From a virus, in the IMG/VR virus record IMGVR_UViG_3300025929_000012, positions 46,329-110,328 of that record: a stretch of 64,000 nucleotides of DNA; one strand, 5' to 3'. The translations under genes were made by a program, and so were the position numbers. Every line of letters begins with the position of its first letter. Position 1 is the first letter of the stretch. Under the pieces are notes generated by a model that saw only the letters and a program-made list of their open reading frames with translations, was not told where the DNA came from and searched no databases. Below, one piece after another: positions 54,904-63,438 of the stretch.

Positions 54904-56070
54904 ATGCACGACGATAGCACGACAGGCGACCGCGTCCGCAGGCTCCGCGTCCTCGCGGGCATGAGCCAGGGTGACCTCGCGAAGGCGGCGCGGGTGTCGC
55001 TGCGGACCGTCAAGGACATCGAGGCCGGCAACGGCCACCAGCGGGGCGAGACCCTCCACAAGGTCGCGCGGGCGCTGCGGGCCCGGACCAGTGACCTCAC
55101 CGCGCCGGGGCGCCCGGAGCGGGTGCCCGCCGAGCCGTGGGGCGACGTCCGCGCCGCCCTCTACCACCCGGCCGCGGGGGACGCTGAGCCTGCGACCCCG
55201 GCGGGGGTCCTCGCGGCACTGGACGGTATCCGCCCCGACTGGGAGGCCGCCCGCTACTCCGCCGCCCGCCCCGCGCTCCCGGCCCTGATCGCCGACGCCC
55301 TGTCGCTGCCCGGTGACACGGCCGGGCGGTCCGCGCGGTCAACGGCCCTGTCCGCGGTCGCGTGGCTGCTGACGATGACCCGCCAGTTCGATGACGCCGC
55401 CGTCGCGGCGAGGCTCGCGCAGGACGCCGCCCCGGAGATGCCCGACTACCTCGCCGCCGTGTCGATGAGGATCTGGGGGCTGCTGCGGCAGGGCCGCACC
55501 GAGGAGGCCGCCGCGATCGCCGTCCGCCACGCGGATGAGGCGGAGCCGAAGTTCAGCAGGGCGACGACCGGGGAGATGGCCGGCTACGGGCGGATGCTGC
55601 TGTACGTCGCGCACGCGATGGCGACCGACAACCGGCCCGGGGAAGCGCAGGACGCGCTGCTGCTGGCGCGGGCGGCGGCGGCAAGGCTCGGGCGGGAGGT
55701 GCCGTTCCACCCGGCTACCACGGCCCGGTTCGGGCCGGCGACGGTGATGGTCATCACGGCGGAGAACGCGGCGCTGACGTGGCAGCCCCGCCGGGTGCTG
55801 GCCATCGCGGACCGGGTCAGGGGGTCACTCCAGCTGATCGAGCCGGCGCAGCGGCTCCGGCACCGCCTCGACGTCGCCTCCGCGCACGCGATGCGCCGCG
55901 AGTACCCGGAGATGGTCGGGGTCATGGCGGGGCTGCGGGCGCAGGCACCGGAATGGCTCGCCTCACAGCAGTACGCGCGGGACATTCTCGAGCGCGTCAT
56001 CGACAGGCGGCGGGGGCCGTGGCCGGAGGGGCTGCGGGAGCTCGCCGTGGCGACCAGGCTGCCTGTCTGA
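54904..56070 (+). CDS. XRE regulator with TPR-like C-terminal domain (388 aa)
   Basis: HTH at residues 9-50 (RVRRLRVLAGMSQGDLAKAARVSLRTVKDIEAG in pieces). The rest is helical hairpins of the TPR type (AAVAARLAQDAAPEMPDYLAAVSMRIWGLLRQGRTEEAAAIAV in pieces). Proteins of this layout sense partner proteins or peptides in actinobacteria. ATG 54904; leader with hairpin. Confidence 0.8.
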   Translation: MHDDSTTGDRVRRLRVLAGMSQGDLAKAARVSLRTVKDIEAGNGHQRGETLHKVARALRARTSDLTAPGRPERVPAEPWGDVRAALYHPAAGDAEPATPAGVLAALDGIRPDWEAARYSAARPALPALIADALSLPGDTAGRSARSTALSAVAWLLTMTRQFDDAAVAARLAQDAAPEMPDYLAAVSMRIWGLLRQGRTEEAAAIAVRHADEAEPKFSRATTGEMAGYGRMLLYVAHAMATDNRPGEAQDALLLARAAAARLGREVPFHPATTARFGPATVMVITAENAALTWQPRRVLAIADRVRGSLQLIEPAQRLRHRLDVASAHAMRREYPEMVGVMAGLRAQAPEWLASQQYARDILERVIDRRRGPWPEGLRELAVATRLPV

Positions 56071-56268
56071 CCCGATGACCTGCGCTTTTGCACTTTCGCC
56101 GTCGGCGGGGCGCGAATGGCCGTTGCGCCCTCCTTGCTGCCGCGCGTAGCGTCCCCTTCCATCGAACGGAGGCGGGCAGCCTCCGGGCCGCTACGCCGGC
56201 AAGGGGGAAGGGATCCCGGGGAACCGCGCCCCATGGGGTCTCGCCCGGCCGCAGGGAGGGTGATGGTG

Positions 56269-56718
56269 ATGGGGGAGGCAGCTACGCGGGCTGCCAGCCG
56301 GCGTAAGTCAGCCGCGCCGGACGGGTACGACCAGGTTGTCCGGCGGGAGGAATTCGAGGAGGCCCACCCGGCCGCGCATATCCGGTGTGACGGGCGGGAC
56401 TGGCGCGCGCAGTGGTCTCTCGGCGGGCCCCCGCTGCGGTCCCGGCCCCACTGGCAGCTGAACGGTCTTCTGGATGAGCTGGACCGCCTCGCCGCCGTCG
56501 ACGCCGAACGGCGGGCGATCATGGGCGACTTCCCCGGCTGGCACTGCTACGTCACCCGCCGCGGCCCGATGGAGTGGTGGCGGGCTTTTCCCCTCGGCGA
56601 TGGCGTGCAGGCGCCCCCGGAGGTGATCGCGGCGACCCCGGCGGGGCTGCGGACCGTGATCGCCGCGGCGGCGTGGTCCCGGTGGCGGCTGATCGTCCCG
56701 GCATGGGCGGCGGCGTGA
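56269..56718 (+). CDS. Hypothetical protein (149 aa)
   Basis: ATG 56269 chosen for spacing to AGGGAGGG. Residues 20-60 (DQVVRREEFEEAHPAAHIRC) are polar; a Trp-rich body follows (WHCYVTRRGPMEWWRAFPLG). The leader 56150-56260 has a perfect GGAGGC-GCCTCC hairpin and a TAGCGT box near 56147. Function unknown. Confidence 0.6.
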   Translation: MGEAATRAASRRKSAAPDGYDQVVRREEFEEAHPAAHIRCDGRDWRAQWSLGGPPLRSRPHWQLNGLLDELDRLAAVDAERRAIMGDFPGWHCYVTRRGPMEWWRAFPLGDGVQAPPEVIAATPAGLRTVIAAAAWSRWRLIVPAWAAA

Positions 56719-56912
56719 GCGGGGCGGCGGGCAGGCTGGTGTGCCGGAAGTGCCGTGAGCCGGCGCGGCTGGAAGGCCCCGGCGCGCGCGGGGGCCCGCT
56801 CGAGCGGGCCCTGGCCCGCGCCGTCCACGACGCCACCGGCCTGGAGCGCGGCCCGGACGGCCACGTGGCCGCCCCCCTTGACGCGGGCATCGCCCGGCCC
56901 GCGCCCGCGTGA
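56715..56912 (+). CDS. Small zinc-knuckle protein (65 aa)
   Basis: GTG 56715 overlaps the upstream stop. One CRKC pair near the N-terminus; the rest is Ala/Gly/Arg-rich. Weak coding evidence apart from coupling. Confidence 0.45.
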   Translation: MSGAAGRLVCRKCREPARLEGPGARGGPLERALARAVHDATGLERGPDGHVAAPLDAGIARPAPA

Positions 56913-57015
56913 TCCCCGGGGGACGGGGCGGCTCTCCCCGCCCCGTCCCCCGGCCTTGCGGTCACGAGCCCGCGCGGGCAGCCCCCGCCCCCCCCCTGCC
57001 GAGAGAAGGCCAGCC

Positions 57016-57810
57016 TTGCCGTCGCCTGAAGGTCCCCCCCGCCCGGTGCCGTCCCGCGTCCGGGACGCATTGCTCGGCGGTGACCGTAACCTTGCCGCCG
57101 ACCGGGACCACGCCGCGATGATGGAGGCCCGGTTCCCCGGCACCGCCGCCGCAGTCCGGGACGCCGCCGCGTTCACCGCCCGGGCCGTCACCTGGGCGGC
57201 GCGGCAGGGCATCGCCCGGTACGTGGTGCCCGAGCCGTGGCTGCCGTCGTGCGCGGTCCGGTCCGCCGCGCGGGCGGTGATCCCGTCAGCGCGGGTGGCG
57301 TACCTGTGCGGGGCGGGTGACCCGTCCGCGGTGGCGTACGCCCGGGACGCGGCTGCCCGGTTCCCCGGCACCGTCGTGGTCAGCGGCGCGGGGGGGCCGG
57401 CGGCGCTGCTGGCGTCGGCGGCGGCGCGGGCGGTCACCGGGGAGGGCGAGCCTGCCTGCGCGGTCCTGGCGATGATGGTCCACATGATGCCCCCCGGCGG
57501 TGCCCGCGGGCTGGTCGCCGGGGTGGCGGCGGGGCTGGCGCCGGGGTCGTGCGTGATCGTGTCGGCGGCGGTCCCGGCGGCCGGTCCGGACGGGGACGCG
57601 CTGATCGCGGCGGCGGCGGGGTGCGCGCCGGCGTGGCGGCACCCCCCTGCGGTGATCGCGGGGTGGCTGGAGGCGGCGGGCCTGGAGGTGGTGCCGCCGG
57701 GGGTGACGGACGTGCGGGGGTGGCGGGCGGGGTGGCCGGAGCCGCGGCTGCGGGCGCGGCCGCCGGCGGCGCTGATGATCGCCGGCGGGGTGGCGCGGGT
57801 GCCGGGCTAG
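57016..57810 (+). CDS. Degenerate DUF574-type (SAM-methyltransferase) protein (264 aa)
   Basis: TTG 57016 behind GAGAGAAGG. PSRVRDALLGGDRNLAADRDHAA matches the DUF574 N-terminal motif (normally R-x-x-D-x-LLGGKDN-x-x-AD). The glycine motif expected next (DIGTGLPT type) is replaced by VVPEPWLPS, while the acidic strand VAYLCGAGDPSAVAYARD is partly kept. AdoMet binding may be lost; it could be an inactive or altered-function relative. Confidence 0.7.
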   Translation: MPSPEGPPRPVPSRVRDALLGGDRNLAADRDHAAMMEARFPGTAAAVRDAAAFTARAVTWAARQGIARYVVPEPWLPSCAVRSAARAVIPSARVAYLCGAGDPSAVAYARDAAARFPGTVVVSGAGGPAALLASAAARAVTGEGEPACAVLAMMVHMMPPGGARGLVAGVAAGLAPGSCVIVSAAVPAAGPDGDALIAAAAGCAPAWRHPPAVIAGWLEAAGLEVVPPGVTDVRGWRAGWPEPRLRARPPAALMIAGGVARVPG

Positions 57811-58124
57811 GCGGGCAGCGGCCGGGTGGCGTGCTCGCCGTCGCGGAGGCCCTGCTCGTAGGCGTCGGCGGCGATCGTCCCGGCGCGGGACAGGCGGGCG
57901 AGGAGCCGGCTGGTGTCGGCGAGCTGCTCGGCGAGCCACAGCAGCTCGGGGCAGGGCGCGGGGGCGGCGCGGGCGGCTGCGCGGGCCTGGGCGCACAGCG
58001 CGGCGGCGCGGCGGAGGAGGTCCGCGGTGGCGGGCGGGGCGGGCGGCGGGGGTGATGCCCCGGGGGCGGCACCGCAGCCGGCCCCCGGGGGACAGAGGGT
58101 AATCAGGCCGTAGCTGTGCGTCAT
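57807..58124 (-). CDS. Small Cys/Pro/Ala-rich protein (105 aa)
   Basis: ATG 58124 is 6 bases after a minus-strand TACGCT. CPPGAGCG and a Pro run precede helices (ADLLRRAAALCAQARAAARA, LLWLAEQLADTSRLLARL), ending AADAYEQGLRDGEHAT, similar to the protein at 47381. Converges with the methyltransferase-like gene. Confidence 0.55.
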   Translation of the reverse strand: MTHSYGLITLCPPGAGCGAAPGASPPPPAPPATADLLRRAAALCAQARAAARAAPAPCPELLWLAEQLADTSRLLARLSRAGTIAADAYEQGLRDGEHATRPLPA

Positions 58125-58130
58125 GTCCGC

Positions 58131-58144
58131 AGCGTAACCGGTTA
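58131..58144 (-). promoter_or_regulatory. Leaderless promoter with TAACCGGTTA palindrome
   Basis: TACGCT (58131-58136, minus strand) overlaps the perfect palindrome TAACCGGTTA (58135-58144). Further GGTTAACC-like sequence follows at about 58171-58180. A repressor, perhaps from 58203-58691, could bind here. Confidence 0.55.
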
Positions 58145-58202
58145 ACGGCACTCGCAACATGCGTAACACCAGGTTAACCCTTTAACACCACCGGGGGACC
58201 GG

Positions 58203-58691
58203 TCAGCCCGCCCGCCGTGCCGCCCGCAGCGACGCCCGCCGCGCCCGCAGGCCCGCGATCTCCTCCGCCCGCTCATCCGCGGTGAACTCAGGCGACTCCC
58301 AGATCATCCGCTCGAGCGGGTCAGCGAACGGCACCTCGCCACGGGCCTCCGCCAGCACCTGCTCCCGCAGCGGCGCGTTCACGGCCTTCAGCGCCGCGTA
58401 CAGGGCATCGCGGACGGCCTGGTCCGGCGGCGGCAGCGCCGGGGGCTCCGTCTCGTAGCCGGCGGCGGGCAGCAGCCGCAGCGCGAGGCCGGACACGGCG
58501 GGGCGGTTCTCGATGAGCCACGCGGTGAGGCGGCGCAGCGGCTCGTAGCCGGGGCGGCCCGTGCCCTTGGCCCACCGCCATGCCTGGCTGCGGTCCACGC
58601 CCGCCGCGTCGGCTATGTCGGAGTCGGTAAGGCCGGCGGCGGCCTTTGCCTCCTTCAGGAGGCGCGCGAGCTCAGCGCCGTCGTCGTGCAC
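58203..58691 (-). CDS. XRE-type HTH regulator (162 aa)
   Basis: GTG 58691 is 6 bases after TATGTT (58698-58703), a leaderless start. HTH: LARLLKEAKAAAGLTDSDIADAAGVDRSQAWRWAKG in pieces. C-terminal helical domain with FADPLERMIWESPEFTADE. It is divergent from the small HTH gene at 58865 and resembles a CI/Cro pair. Confidence 0.75.
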   Translation of the reverse strand: MHDDGAELARLLKEAKAAAGLTDSDIADAAGVDRSQAWRWAKGTGRPGYEPLRRLTAWLIENRPAVSGLALRLLPAAGYETEPPALPPPDQAVRDALYAALKAVNAPLREQVLAEARGEVPFADPLERMIWESPEFTADERAEEIAGLRARRASLRAARRAG

Positions 58692-58829
58692 CGATGCAAC
58701 ATAGCACACGGGGCCTTTGAGCGCACGCACGCGGGGTTCCCGCTGGTCACGGTACCCGCCGGGTGTGCGCCTGCGCAACGGGACACGCAGGCCGAGGGGT
58801 GCCGATTGACAAATCGCTGGCCACGGGCG

Positions 58830-58858
58830 TTGAGAATGCGCACGCGCACTGGTATGTT
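58830..58858 (+). promoter_or_regulatory. Promoter of the small HTH gene at 58865
   Basis: TTGAGA (58830-58835), 17-base spacer, TATGTT (58853-58858) with an upstream TGG, then 6 bases to the ATG. The -10 hexamer is the same as that of the divergent regulator. TTGACA at 58806-58811 may belong to a second start. Confidence 0.75.
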
Positions 58859-58864
58859 GAGTGC

Positions 58865-59143
58865 ATGCGCACTCCGACCTTGCCGCCCCCGGGACCGCCG
58901 GCCCCGGCGACCCTCCGGCTCCGCGACGGCCAGTTCCGGCGGTACGCCGGGCTGCAGGGCCTCGTCACCGACGCCGAGATAGCCGCGGCAACTGGCCTGG
59001 ACCGGTCCACCGTCAACCGGCTGCTCCGCCGCGAGCTCGCCCCCGGGCACCGGATCATCGCCGCGATCCTGCTGGCGTTCCCCGACCGGCGCTTCGACGA
59101 CTTCTTCGAGATCGCCCCCGGGGCAGTACCCGCCGCCGCCTGA
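58865..59143 (+). CDS. Cro/CI-like HTH protein (92 aa)
   Basis: ATG 58865, leaderless. Residues 25-60 (RYAGLQGLVTDAEIAAATGLDRSTVNRLLRRE in pieces) form the HTH; FPDRRFDDFFEIAPG follows. It starts the recombination operon and is divergent from 58203-58691. A GC hairpin (about 59151-59179) lies after it and may reduce downstream transcription. Confidence 0.75.
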   Translation: MRTPTLPPPGPPAPATLRLRDGQFRRYAGLQGLVTDAEIAAATGLDRSTVNRLLRRELAPGHRIIAAILLAFPDRRFDDFFEIAPGAVPAAA

Positions 59144-59235
59144 AAAGCGTGCCCCCGGCCGCCTTGCACGCGACCGGGGGAAGCCGGAGAGCAACCGGCA
59201 CACCGCCAACGATAACCGAACGGAGAGCGAATCGC

Positions 59236-59733
59236 ATGACCATGACCGCCATTTCGCCCGAAAAGGCCGCCGGCGCCCCGGATGACGAGGCGACGCGACG
59301 CGCCGCCTACGTCGCCGGGCTACGGGTCCTCGCCGGGATACTGGAGAACCACCCTGAGGTCCCGCTGCCCTTCCACGGGTCGGCCAGCCCGCTCACCTTC
59401 CACTTCCTGGCCGGCAACGGGGACCGGGAGAGGATGGCCGCCGCCGCCCGGGCGCTGCCCTGCACGTGGCGGAAGGGCGCCCGGGACTACGGCGAGCTCG
59501 GCGGTGCCTACTTCGACCTCGCCGGGGACCTCGCCGGCCTGAAGGTTCAGCTCACCGCCGCCCGCGAGGACGTCTGCGAAAAGGTCGTCACCGGCAAGCG
59601 GGAGGTCACGGAGATGGTCAAGGACCCCGTCCTCCTCGCCGCGGTGCCCCTGACCGAGGTCACCCGCGAGGTCGAGGAAGTGGAATGGCGATGCAGGCCC
59701 GTCACCGCCCCGGCGAAGGCCAGGACCACATGA
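59236..59733 (+). CDS. Hypothetical protein of the recombination operon (165 aa)
   Basis: ATG 59236 behind GGAGAG. RRAAYVAGLRVLAGILENHPEVPLP and LAGNGDRERMAAAARALP; the end VEEVEWRCRPV is beta-like. Coupled by ATGA to the exonuclease, as accessory proteins often are. Function unknown. Confidence 0.6.
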   Translation: MTMTAISPEKAAGAPDDEATRRAAYVAGLRVLAGILENHPEVPLPFHGSASPLTFHFLAGNGDRERMAAAARALPCTWRKGARDYGELGGAYFDLAGDLAGLKVQLTAAREDVCEKVVTGKREVTEMVKDPVLLAAVPLTEVTREVEEVEWRCRPVTAPAKARTT

Positions 59734-60953
59734 CCAGCCCCGGCCCCGCCACTGCGGAAGTGTCAGTCACCCGCGACGACGATTCCCGCTACTACCCGTA
59801 CCCGCCGACCCAGGAGCTCCTCGACTCGGTCACCACGATCATCGGGGCGACGAGCTCCAAGCCATGGATCGCGAAGTGGCACGGGTCCACGTCAACCGCG
59901 TGGTGCGTCGACAACATCGGCCGGGTGGCCCGGGTGAAGCGGCTGGAAGGCCGGAAGGCCGCCATCGACCTCGGGAAGGACGCCGCCGAGCGGATCCGCG
60001 ACATCAAGTCCGACGCCGGCGTCCACGTCCACGACGTGCAGCAGGCACTCATCCTGTGGGCCGCCTCGCCGGGCAGGACCGGCACCGACATCGCGTACCC
60101 GCTGCTTCCCGAGCACCTGGAGAAGGCCACCTACGACCTCGGCGACGGACGCCCGGAGCCGCCGCTGCTCCGCGACGTCGTTGACTGGATGGTCGACGGG
60201 TTCATCAACTGGGTGTCCGATTTCAACCCCCGCTTCGAGTCCACTGAGATGCCGGTTTACAACCAGCCCCTCGGCTACGCCGGCACCCTCGACGCGATCG
60301 TCGCCCTTGACGGGTACGCGCTCAGCTACGGCACCGGCCCGAAGGGCGCCGATGAGGTCATCGCCTCACCCGGGTCCGTCCTGCGGGCCTGCATCGACAC
60401 GAAGACCGGAAAGGCCCCGGAAGGCACCTGGAAAGAGCAGCTCGCCGCGTACCGGCGGGCCACCGAGTGCCAGCCCGCGATGGTCGAGGGGCTGTACCCG
60501 ATGCCCCCCACCGACTGCGGGGCCGTGCTGCACCTGCGGCCCGACTACCCCGACGGCTACTCGCTGACGCTGGTCTCCGCCCGCGATGACGAGGCGGCGT
60601 GGGAGCGGTTCGCGAAGGCGGCCAGCATCTACCGGGACCGGCAGGCGGTGAAGGACAGGCCAGGCCCGGCTATCCGCCCGCTGAACGCTGACGGCACCAT
60701 GCCCGGCTACCGGCTCTGCGATGTCATCGGCATGGGCTACGGGCGGGCGCTCGCCCCACTGCGGAAGGCCCTCGGCGCTGACGCGGAGCTAACCGAGGTC
60801 GCCCGGTTCAGCGCCGGGGAGATCCTCGCCGTCAAGGGCGTCGGCCCCAAGCTGATCGACGTCATCCGGGAGATGCTCGCCGACCACCACCTCGCCCTCA
60901 AGGGCGAGGAGATCCTGCCACGCACGTGCCCCCCGAACGCGAAGGCGGCCTGA
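59730..60953 (+). CDS. PD-(D/E)XK exonuclease with C-terminal helix-hairpin-helix (407 aa)
   Basis: RecB/Cas4-like core: STEMPVYN, GYAGTLDAI (D187), ACIDTKTGK (D223, K225) and EQLAAYRRA. The N-terminal DSVTTIIGATSSKPWIAKWH is also typical of phage exonucleases of this group. Residues 365-385 (FSAGEILAVKGVGPKLIDVI) are a helix-hairpin-helix DNA-binding motif. Likely the recombination exonuclease of the phage. Confidence 0.85.
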   Translation: MTSPGPATAEVSVTRDDDSRYYPYPPTQELLDSVTTIIGATSSKPWIAKWHGSTSTAWCVDNIGRVARVKRLEGRKAAIDLGKDAAERIRDIKSDAGVHVHDVQQALILWAASPGRTGTDIAYPLLPEHLEKATYDLGDGRPEPPLLRDVVDWMVDGFINWVSDFNPRFESTEMPVYNQPLGYAGTLDAIVALDGYALSYGTGPKGADEVIASPGSVLRACIDTKTGKAPEGTWKEQLAAYRRATECQPAMVEGLYPMPPTDCGAVLHLRPDYPDGYSLTLVSARDDEAAWERFAKAASIYRDRQAVKDRPGPAIRPLNADGTMPGYRLCDVIGMGYGRALAPLRKALGADAELTEVARFSAGEILAVKGVGPKLIDVIREMLADHHLALKGEEILPRTCPPNAKAA

Positions 60954-60955
60954 CC

Positions 60956-61171
60956 ATGCCGATCGAATTCCGGTTCTCAACCGGTGACAAGGAGATAGCC
61001 GACAGCATCGCCCGCCAGTACGGCGGCGAGGTGCATCCGCTGGACGGCCCTATCGGCGGGTACGAGGTCGTGGCCGTCATCGCCAGCACGGACGCTGAGG
61101 ACGACGCCACCTTCGATGGTGACCTCACCTACTGGAGCGACGACGACGTGCCGGCCGGGGACGTGGCCTGA
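60956..61171 (+). CDS. Small acidic protein (71 aa)
   Basis: ATG 60956, 2 bases after the exonuclease stop. Alpha/beta start (IEFRFSTGDKEIADSIARQYGG) and an Asp-rich C-terminal half that could mimic DNA. The neighbour starts at 61173. Function unknown. Confidence 0.6.
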   Translation: MPIEFRFSTGDKEIADSIARQYGGEVHPLDGPIGGYEVVAVIASTDAEDDATFDGDLTYWSDDDVPAGDVA

Positions 61172-61172
61172 C

Positions 61173-62480
61173 ATGCCGATCGACGGGACGCTCCTCGGGC
61201 TGCAGCGGCGTGACGCGCGGCTCGGCGAGATCCGCATCGGCACGTCCGTGGAGGTGCCCGGGAAGAAGGGCCGGCAGCCGCAGCGGCTGGAGGCATTCCG
61301 GTTCACCACCTCAGTTGAGCTGAACGCGCGGGCCATCGTCGCCAAGTTCGGCGGGGAGATGGCCCCCTGGGAGCGGCGGAAGGGCCGCTGGGAGGTCATC
61401 ACCGCCTGCACCGCCCTGGAAGTGTTCGTGCCCCCGGCCGGGGCGGCGGTCGACACGAACATGGAACTGTGGGACGACCAGAAGCGGCTCCGGGTCTGCG
61501 ACGGCCGTATCGAGCAGATCAGCGGCGAGCCGTGCTCCTGCCCCCGCCCCGCCGACCCGTATGACCCGGCGTCAGTGCGGGCGGCCCTCGACGAGCGGCA
61601 CCGGCTTGCCTCCATGCGGCACCCGCAGGCATGCAGGCCCCGCACCCGCATTAACGTCACCATCCCCGGGCTGCCCGGCCTCGTCGGCGTGTGGTGCCTC
61701 AGCACTGGCAGCGAGAACGCCGCCGTGGAGATCGCCGCCGCCGGCGACGCGATGATGTTCGCCCGCGAAGGCGGCGTCTACCTCCCCGCGGTGCTGTCCA
61801 TCCAGTGGCGGAACCGGGCCGACACAGGGGCGCCCTACCCGGTGCCGTTCCTCCAGATCGGCGTGTCGATGGCGGAGCTCGCCGCAGGGCAGTTGCCTGC
61901 CGGGGTGGGCGGCCTGGCGGCCCAGCTCAAGGCCGCCGCGGAGCACCGCGCTATCGCCGCTGACGGGGACCAGGCCCGCGCTATCACCGCCGGGGGCGAG
62001 GAACGCGTCATTACCGGGAAGACCCTCCCGCCCGGTTCTAAGCCCCCCGCTGCGGACGATGACGGGCAGTGGCCGCAGGAGCCTGAGGAGCCCGCGGACG
62101 GCGTCCTGGCCGAGGATGAGGTGGACTGGCTCGCCGCCGACTCGGAAGCCGCAGCGACCTTCACCACGAAGGACCAGGCCCGCGCACTGTGGCGGGCAGT
62201 CGCGGCCAGGGCCAGCGCTGGCGTGTACGGGGCAGACGACGCCGAGCGCATCCAGGGCACCATAACCGCACGGCTGGCGGACCTCGCCGCGCCCGCTGGC
62301 ACGCTCGCCGACGATGACCCGTGGCGGCTGAAGGCCGAAGGGCTCGGCGACGAGCACGACGCCGCTAACGCGCTTGACGAGCTCGCTGAGCGTACTTCAG
62401 CCGGGGCCGTGGACCCCCGCCGTTCTGCCCTCATCCGCGCCGCCATCCTGGCCCGCTTCCCCCGGGCGGAGGCGGCATGA
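61173..62480 (+). CDS. phiC31 Gp3-like (recombination directionality factor-like) protein (435 aa)
   Basis: The first 200 residues fit this family: LGEIRIGTSVEVPGKKGRQPQRL, FRFTTSVELNARAIVAKFGGE, VCDGRIEQISGEPCSC and CRPRTRINVTIPGLPGLVGVWCLSTGS (each in parts). In phiC31, Gp3 turns the serine integrase to excision. Homologues are also common in exonuclease operons, where they may only bind DNA. The C-terminal half is acidic and helical. No integrase is in the window. Confidence 0.65.
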   Translation: MPIDGTLLGLQRRDARLGEIRIGTSVEVPGKKGRQPQRLEAFRFTTSVELNARAIVAKFGGEMAPWERRKGRWEVITACTALEVFVPPAGAAVDTNMELWDDQKRLRVCDGRIEQISGEPCSCPRPADPYDPASVRAALDERHRLASMRHPQACRPRTRINVTIPGLPGLVGVWCLSTGSENAAVEIAAAGDAMMFAREGGVYLPAVLSIQWRNRADTGAPYPVPFLQIGVSMAELAAGQLPAGVGGLAAQLKAAAEHRAIAADGDQARAITAGGEERVITGKTLPPGSKPPAADDDGQWPQEPEEPADGVLAEDEVDWLAADSEAAATFTTKDQARALWRAVAARASAGVYGADDAERIQGTITARLADLAAPAGTLADDDPWRLKAEGLGDEHDAANALDELAERTSAGAVDPRRSALIRAAILARFPRAEAA

Positions 62481-63202
62481 ACGCCCCCTGGCACCTCGGC
62501 ATGATGTGCGCGTTCGACACCGAAACTACATCGGCCGACCCCGAGGCGGCCCGGCTGGTCACCGCGTGCATCGCCTGGATTGACGGCAGCGGGAACACCC
62601 CGCCCGCGTCGCGGGACTGGCTGGTGGACCCCGGCTGGGACATCCCGGAGCAGGCCACCGCGATCCACGGGATAACCACCGCGCACGCCCGCGAGAACGG
62701 CACGCCGACAGTCACCGCCCTCCCGGAGATAACCGGGGAGCTGACCCGGGCAGCGTCCGCCCTCGCCCCCGTGATCGCGTACAACGCCCCCTATGACCTC
62801 ACCGTCCTCGACCGGGAGACCCGCCGCCACGGCATGACGGCGTTCGGGGCGGAACTGGACGCCGCGAAGGCAACCGTCGTGGACCCGTTCGTGCTCGACA
62901 AGGCACTCGACCCGTACCGGAAAGGATCACGGAAGCTCACCGACGTCGCCGCGCACTACGGAGTGAAGGCAGGCGAGGCGCACACCGCCGCCGGGGACGC
63001 GGTCACCGCCGCGCGGATCGCGTGGAAGATCGCCGCCGCCTACCCGCACGTCGGGCGCATGTCACTGACTGAGCTGCACGCCTTCCAGGTGAAGGCGAAG
63101 GCGCAGCAGGCCCGCTCATTCCAGGACTACCTGCGCCGCACTGGCAGCGCCGAAGTAGTAGACGGGTCATGGCCGCTGCGGGCATGGGCGGAGGCGGCAT
63201 GA
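62477..63202 (+). CDS. DnaQ-like 3'-5' exonuclease (241 aa)
   Basis: ExoI AFDTETTS, ExoII AYNAPYDLTVLDRE and ExoIII HTAAGDAVTAARIAW hold the four acidic residues and His of the DEDDh type. It should proofread or trim DNA 3' ends. ATG overlaps the upstream stop. Confidence 0.9.
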   Translation: MNAPWHLGMMCAFDTETTSADPEAARLVTACIAWIDGSGNTPPASRDWLVDPGWDIPEQATAIHGITTAHARENGTPTVTALPEITGELTRAASALAPVIAYNAPYDLTVLDRETRRHGMTAFGAELDAAKATVVDPFVLDKALDPYRKGSRKLTDVAAHYGVKAGEAHTAAGDAVTAARIAWKIAAAYPHVGRMSLTELHAFQVKAKAQQARSFQDYLRRTGSAEVVDGSWPLRAWAEAA

Positions 63203-63438
63203 GCGCCTTCAGCGCCGCGTGGCAGGAAGTCACCTGCCGTACCTGCAAGCGCACGTACACCTGCACGCCGGAAGACGACTACTACAACGCCGACAGCGCC
63301 ACGACCGGCGTATGCCACGGATGCCTCCTCGCCGGGAGCGGCCTCAACCCGGAGACCACGCCGGTCCGGGTGATCAACCTGACAGGCGGGGGAACTGACC
63401 CGCGTGACCTGTCACGCAAGCCCGGGGGCGCGTCATGA
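63199..63438 (+). CDS. Zinc-ribbon protein (79 aa)
   Basis: CRTCKRTYTC and CHGC form a four-Cys ribbon in the first half. ATGA overlaps on both sides. Such proteins often accompany phage replication genes; exact role unknown. Confidence 0.65.
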   Translation: MSAFSAAWQEVTCRTCKRTYTCTPEDDYYNADSATTGVCHGCLLAGSGLNPETTPVRVINLTGGGTDPRDLSRKPGGAS

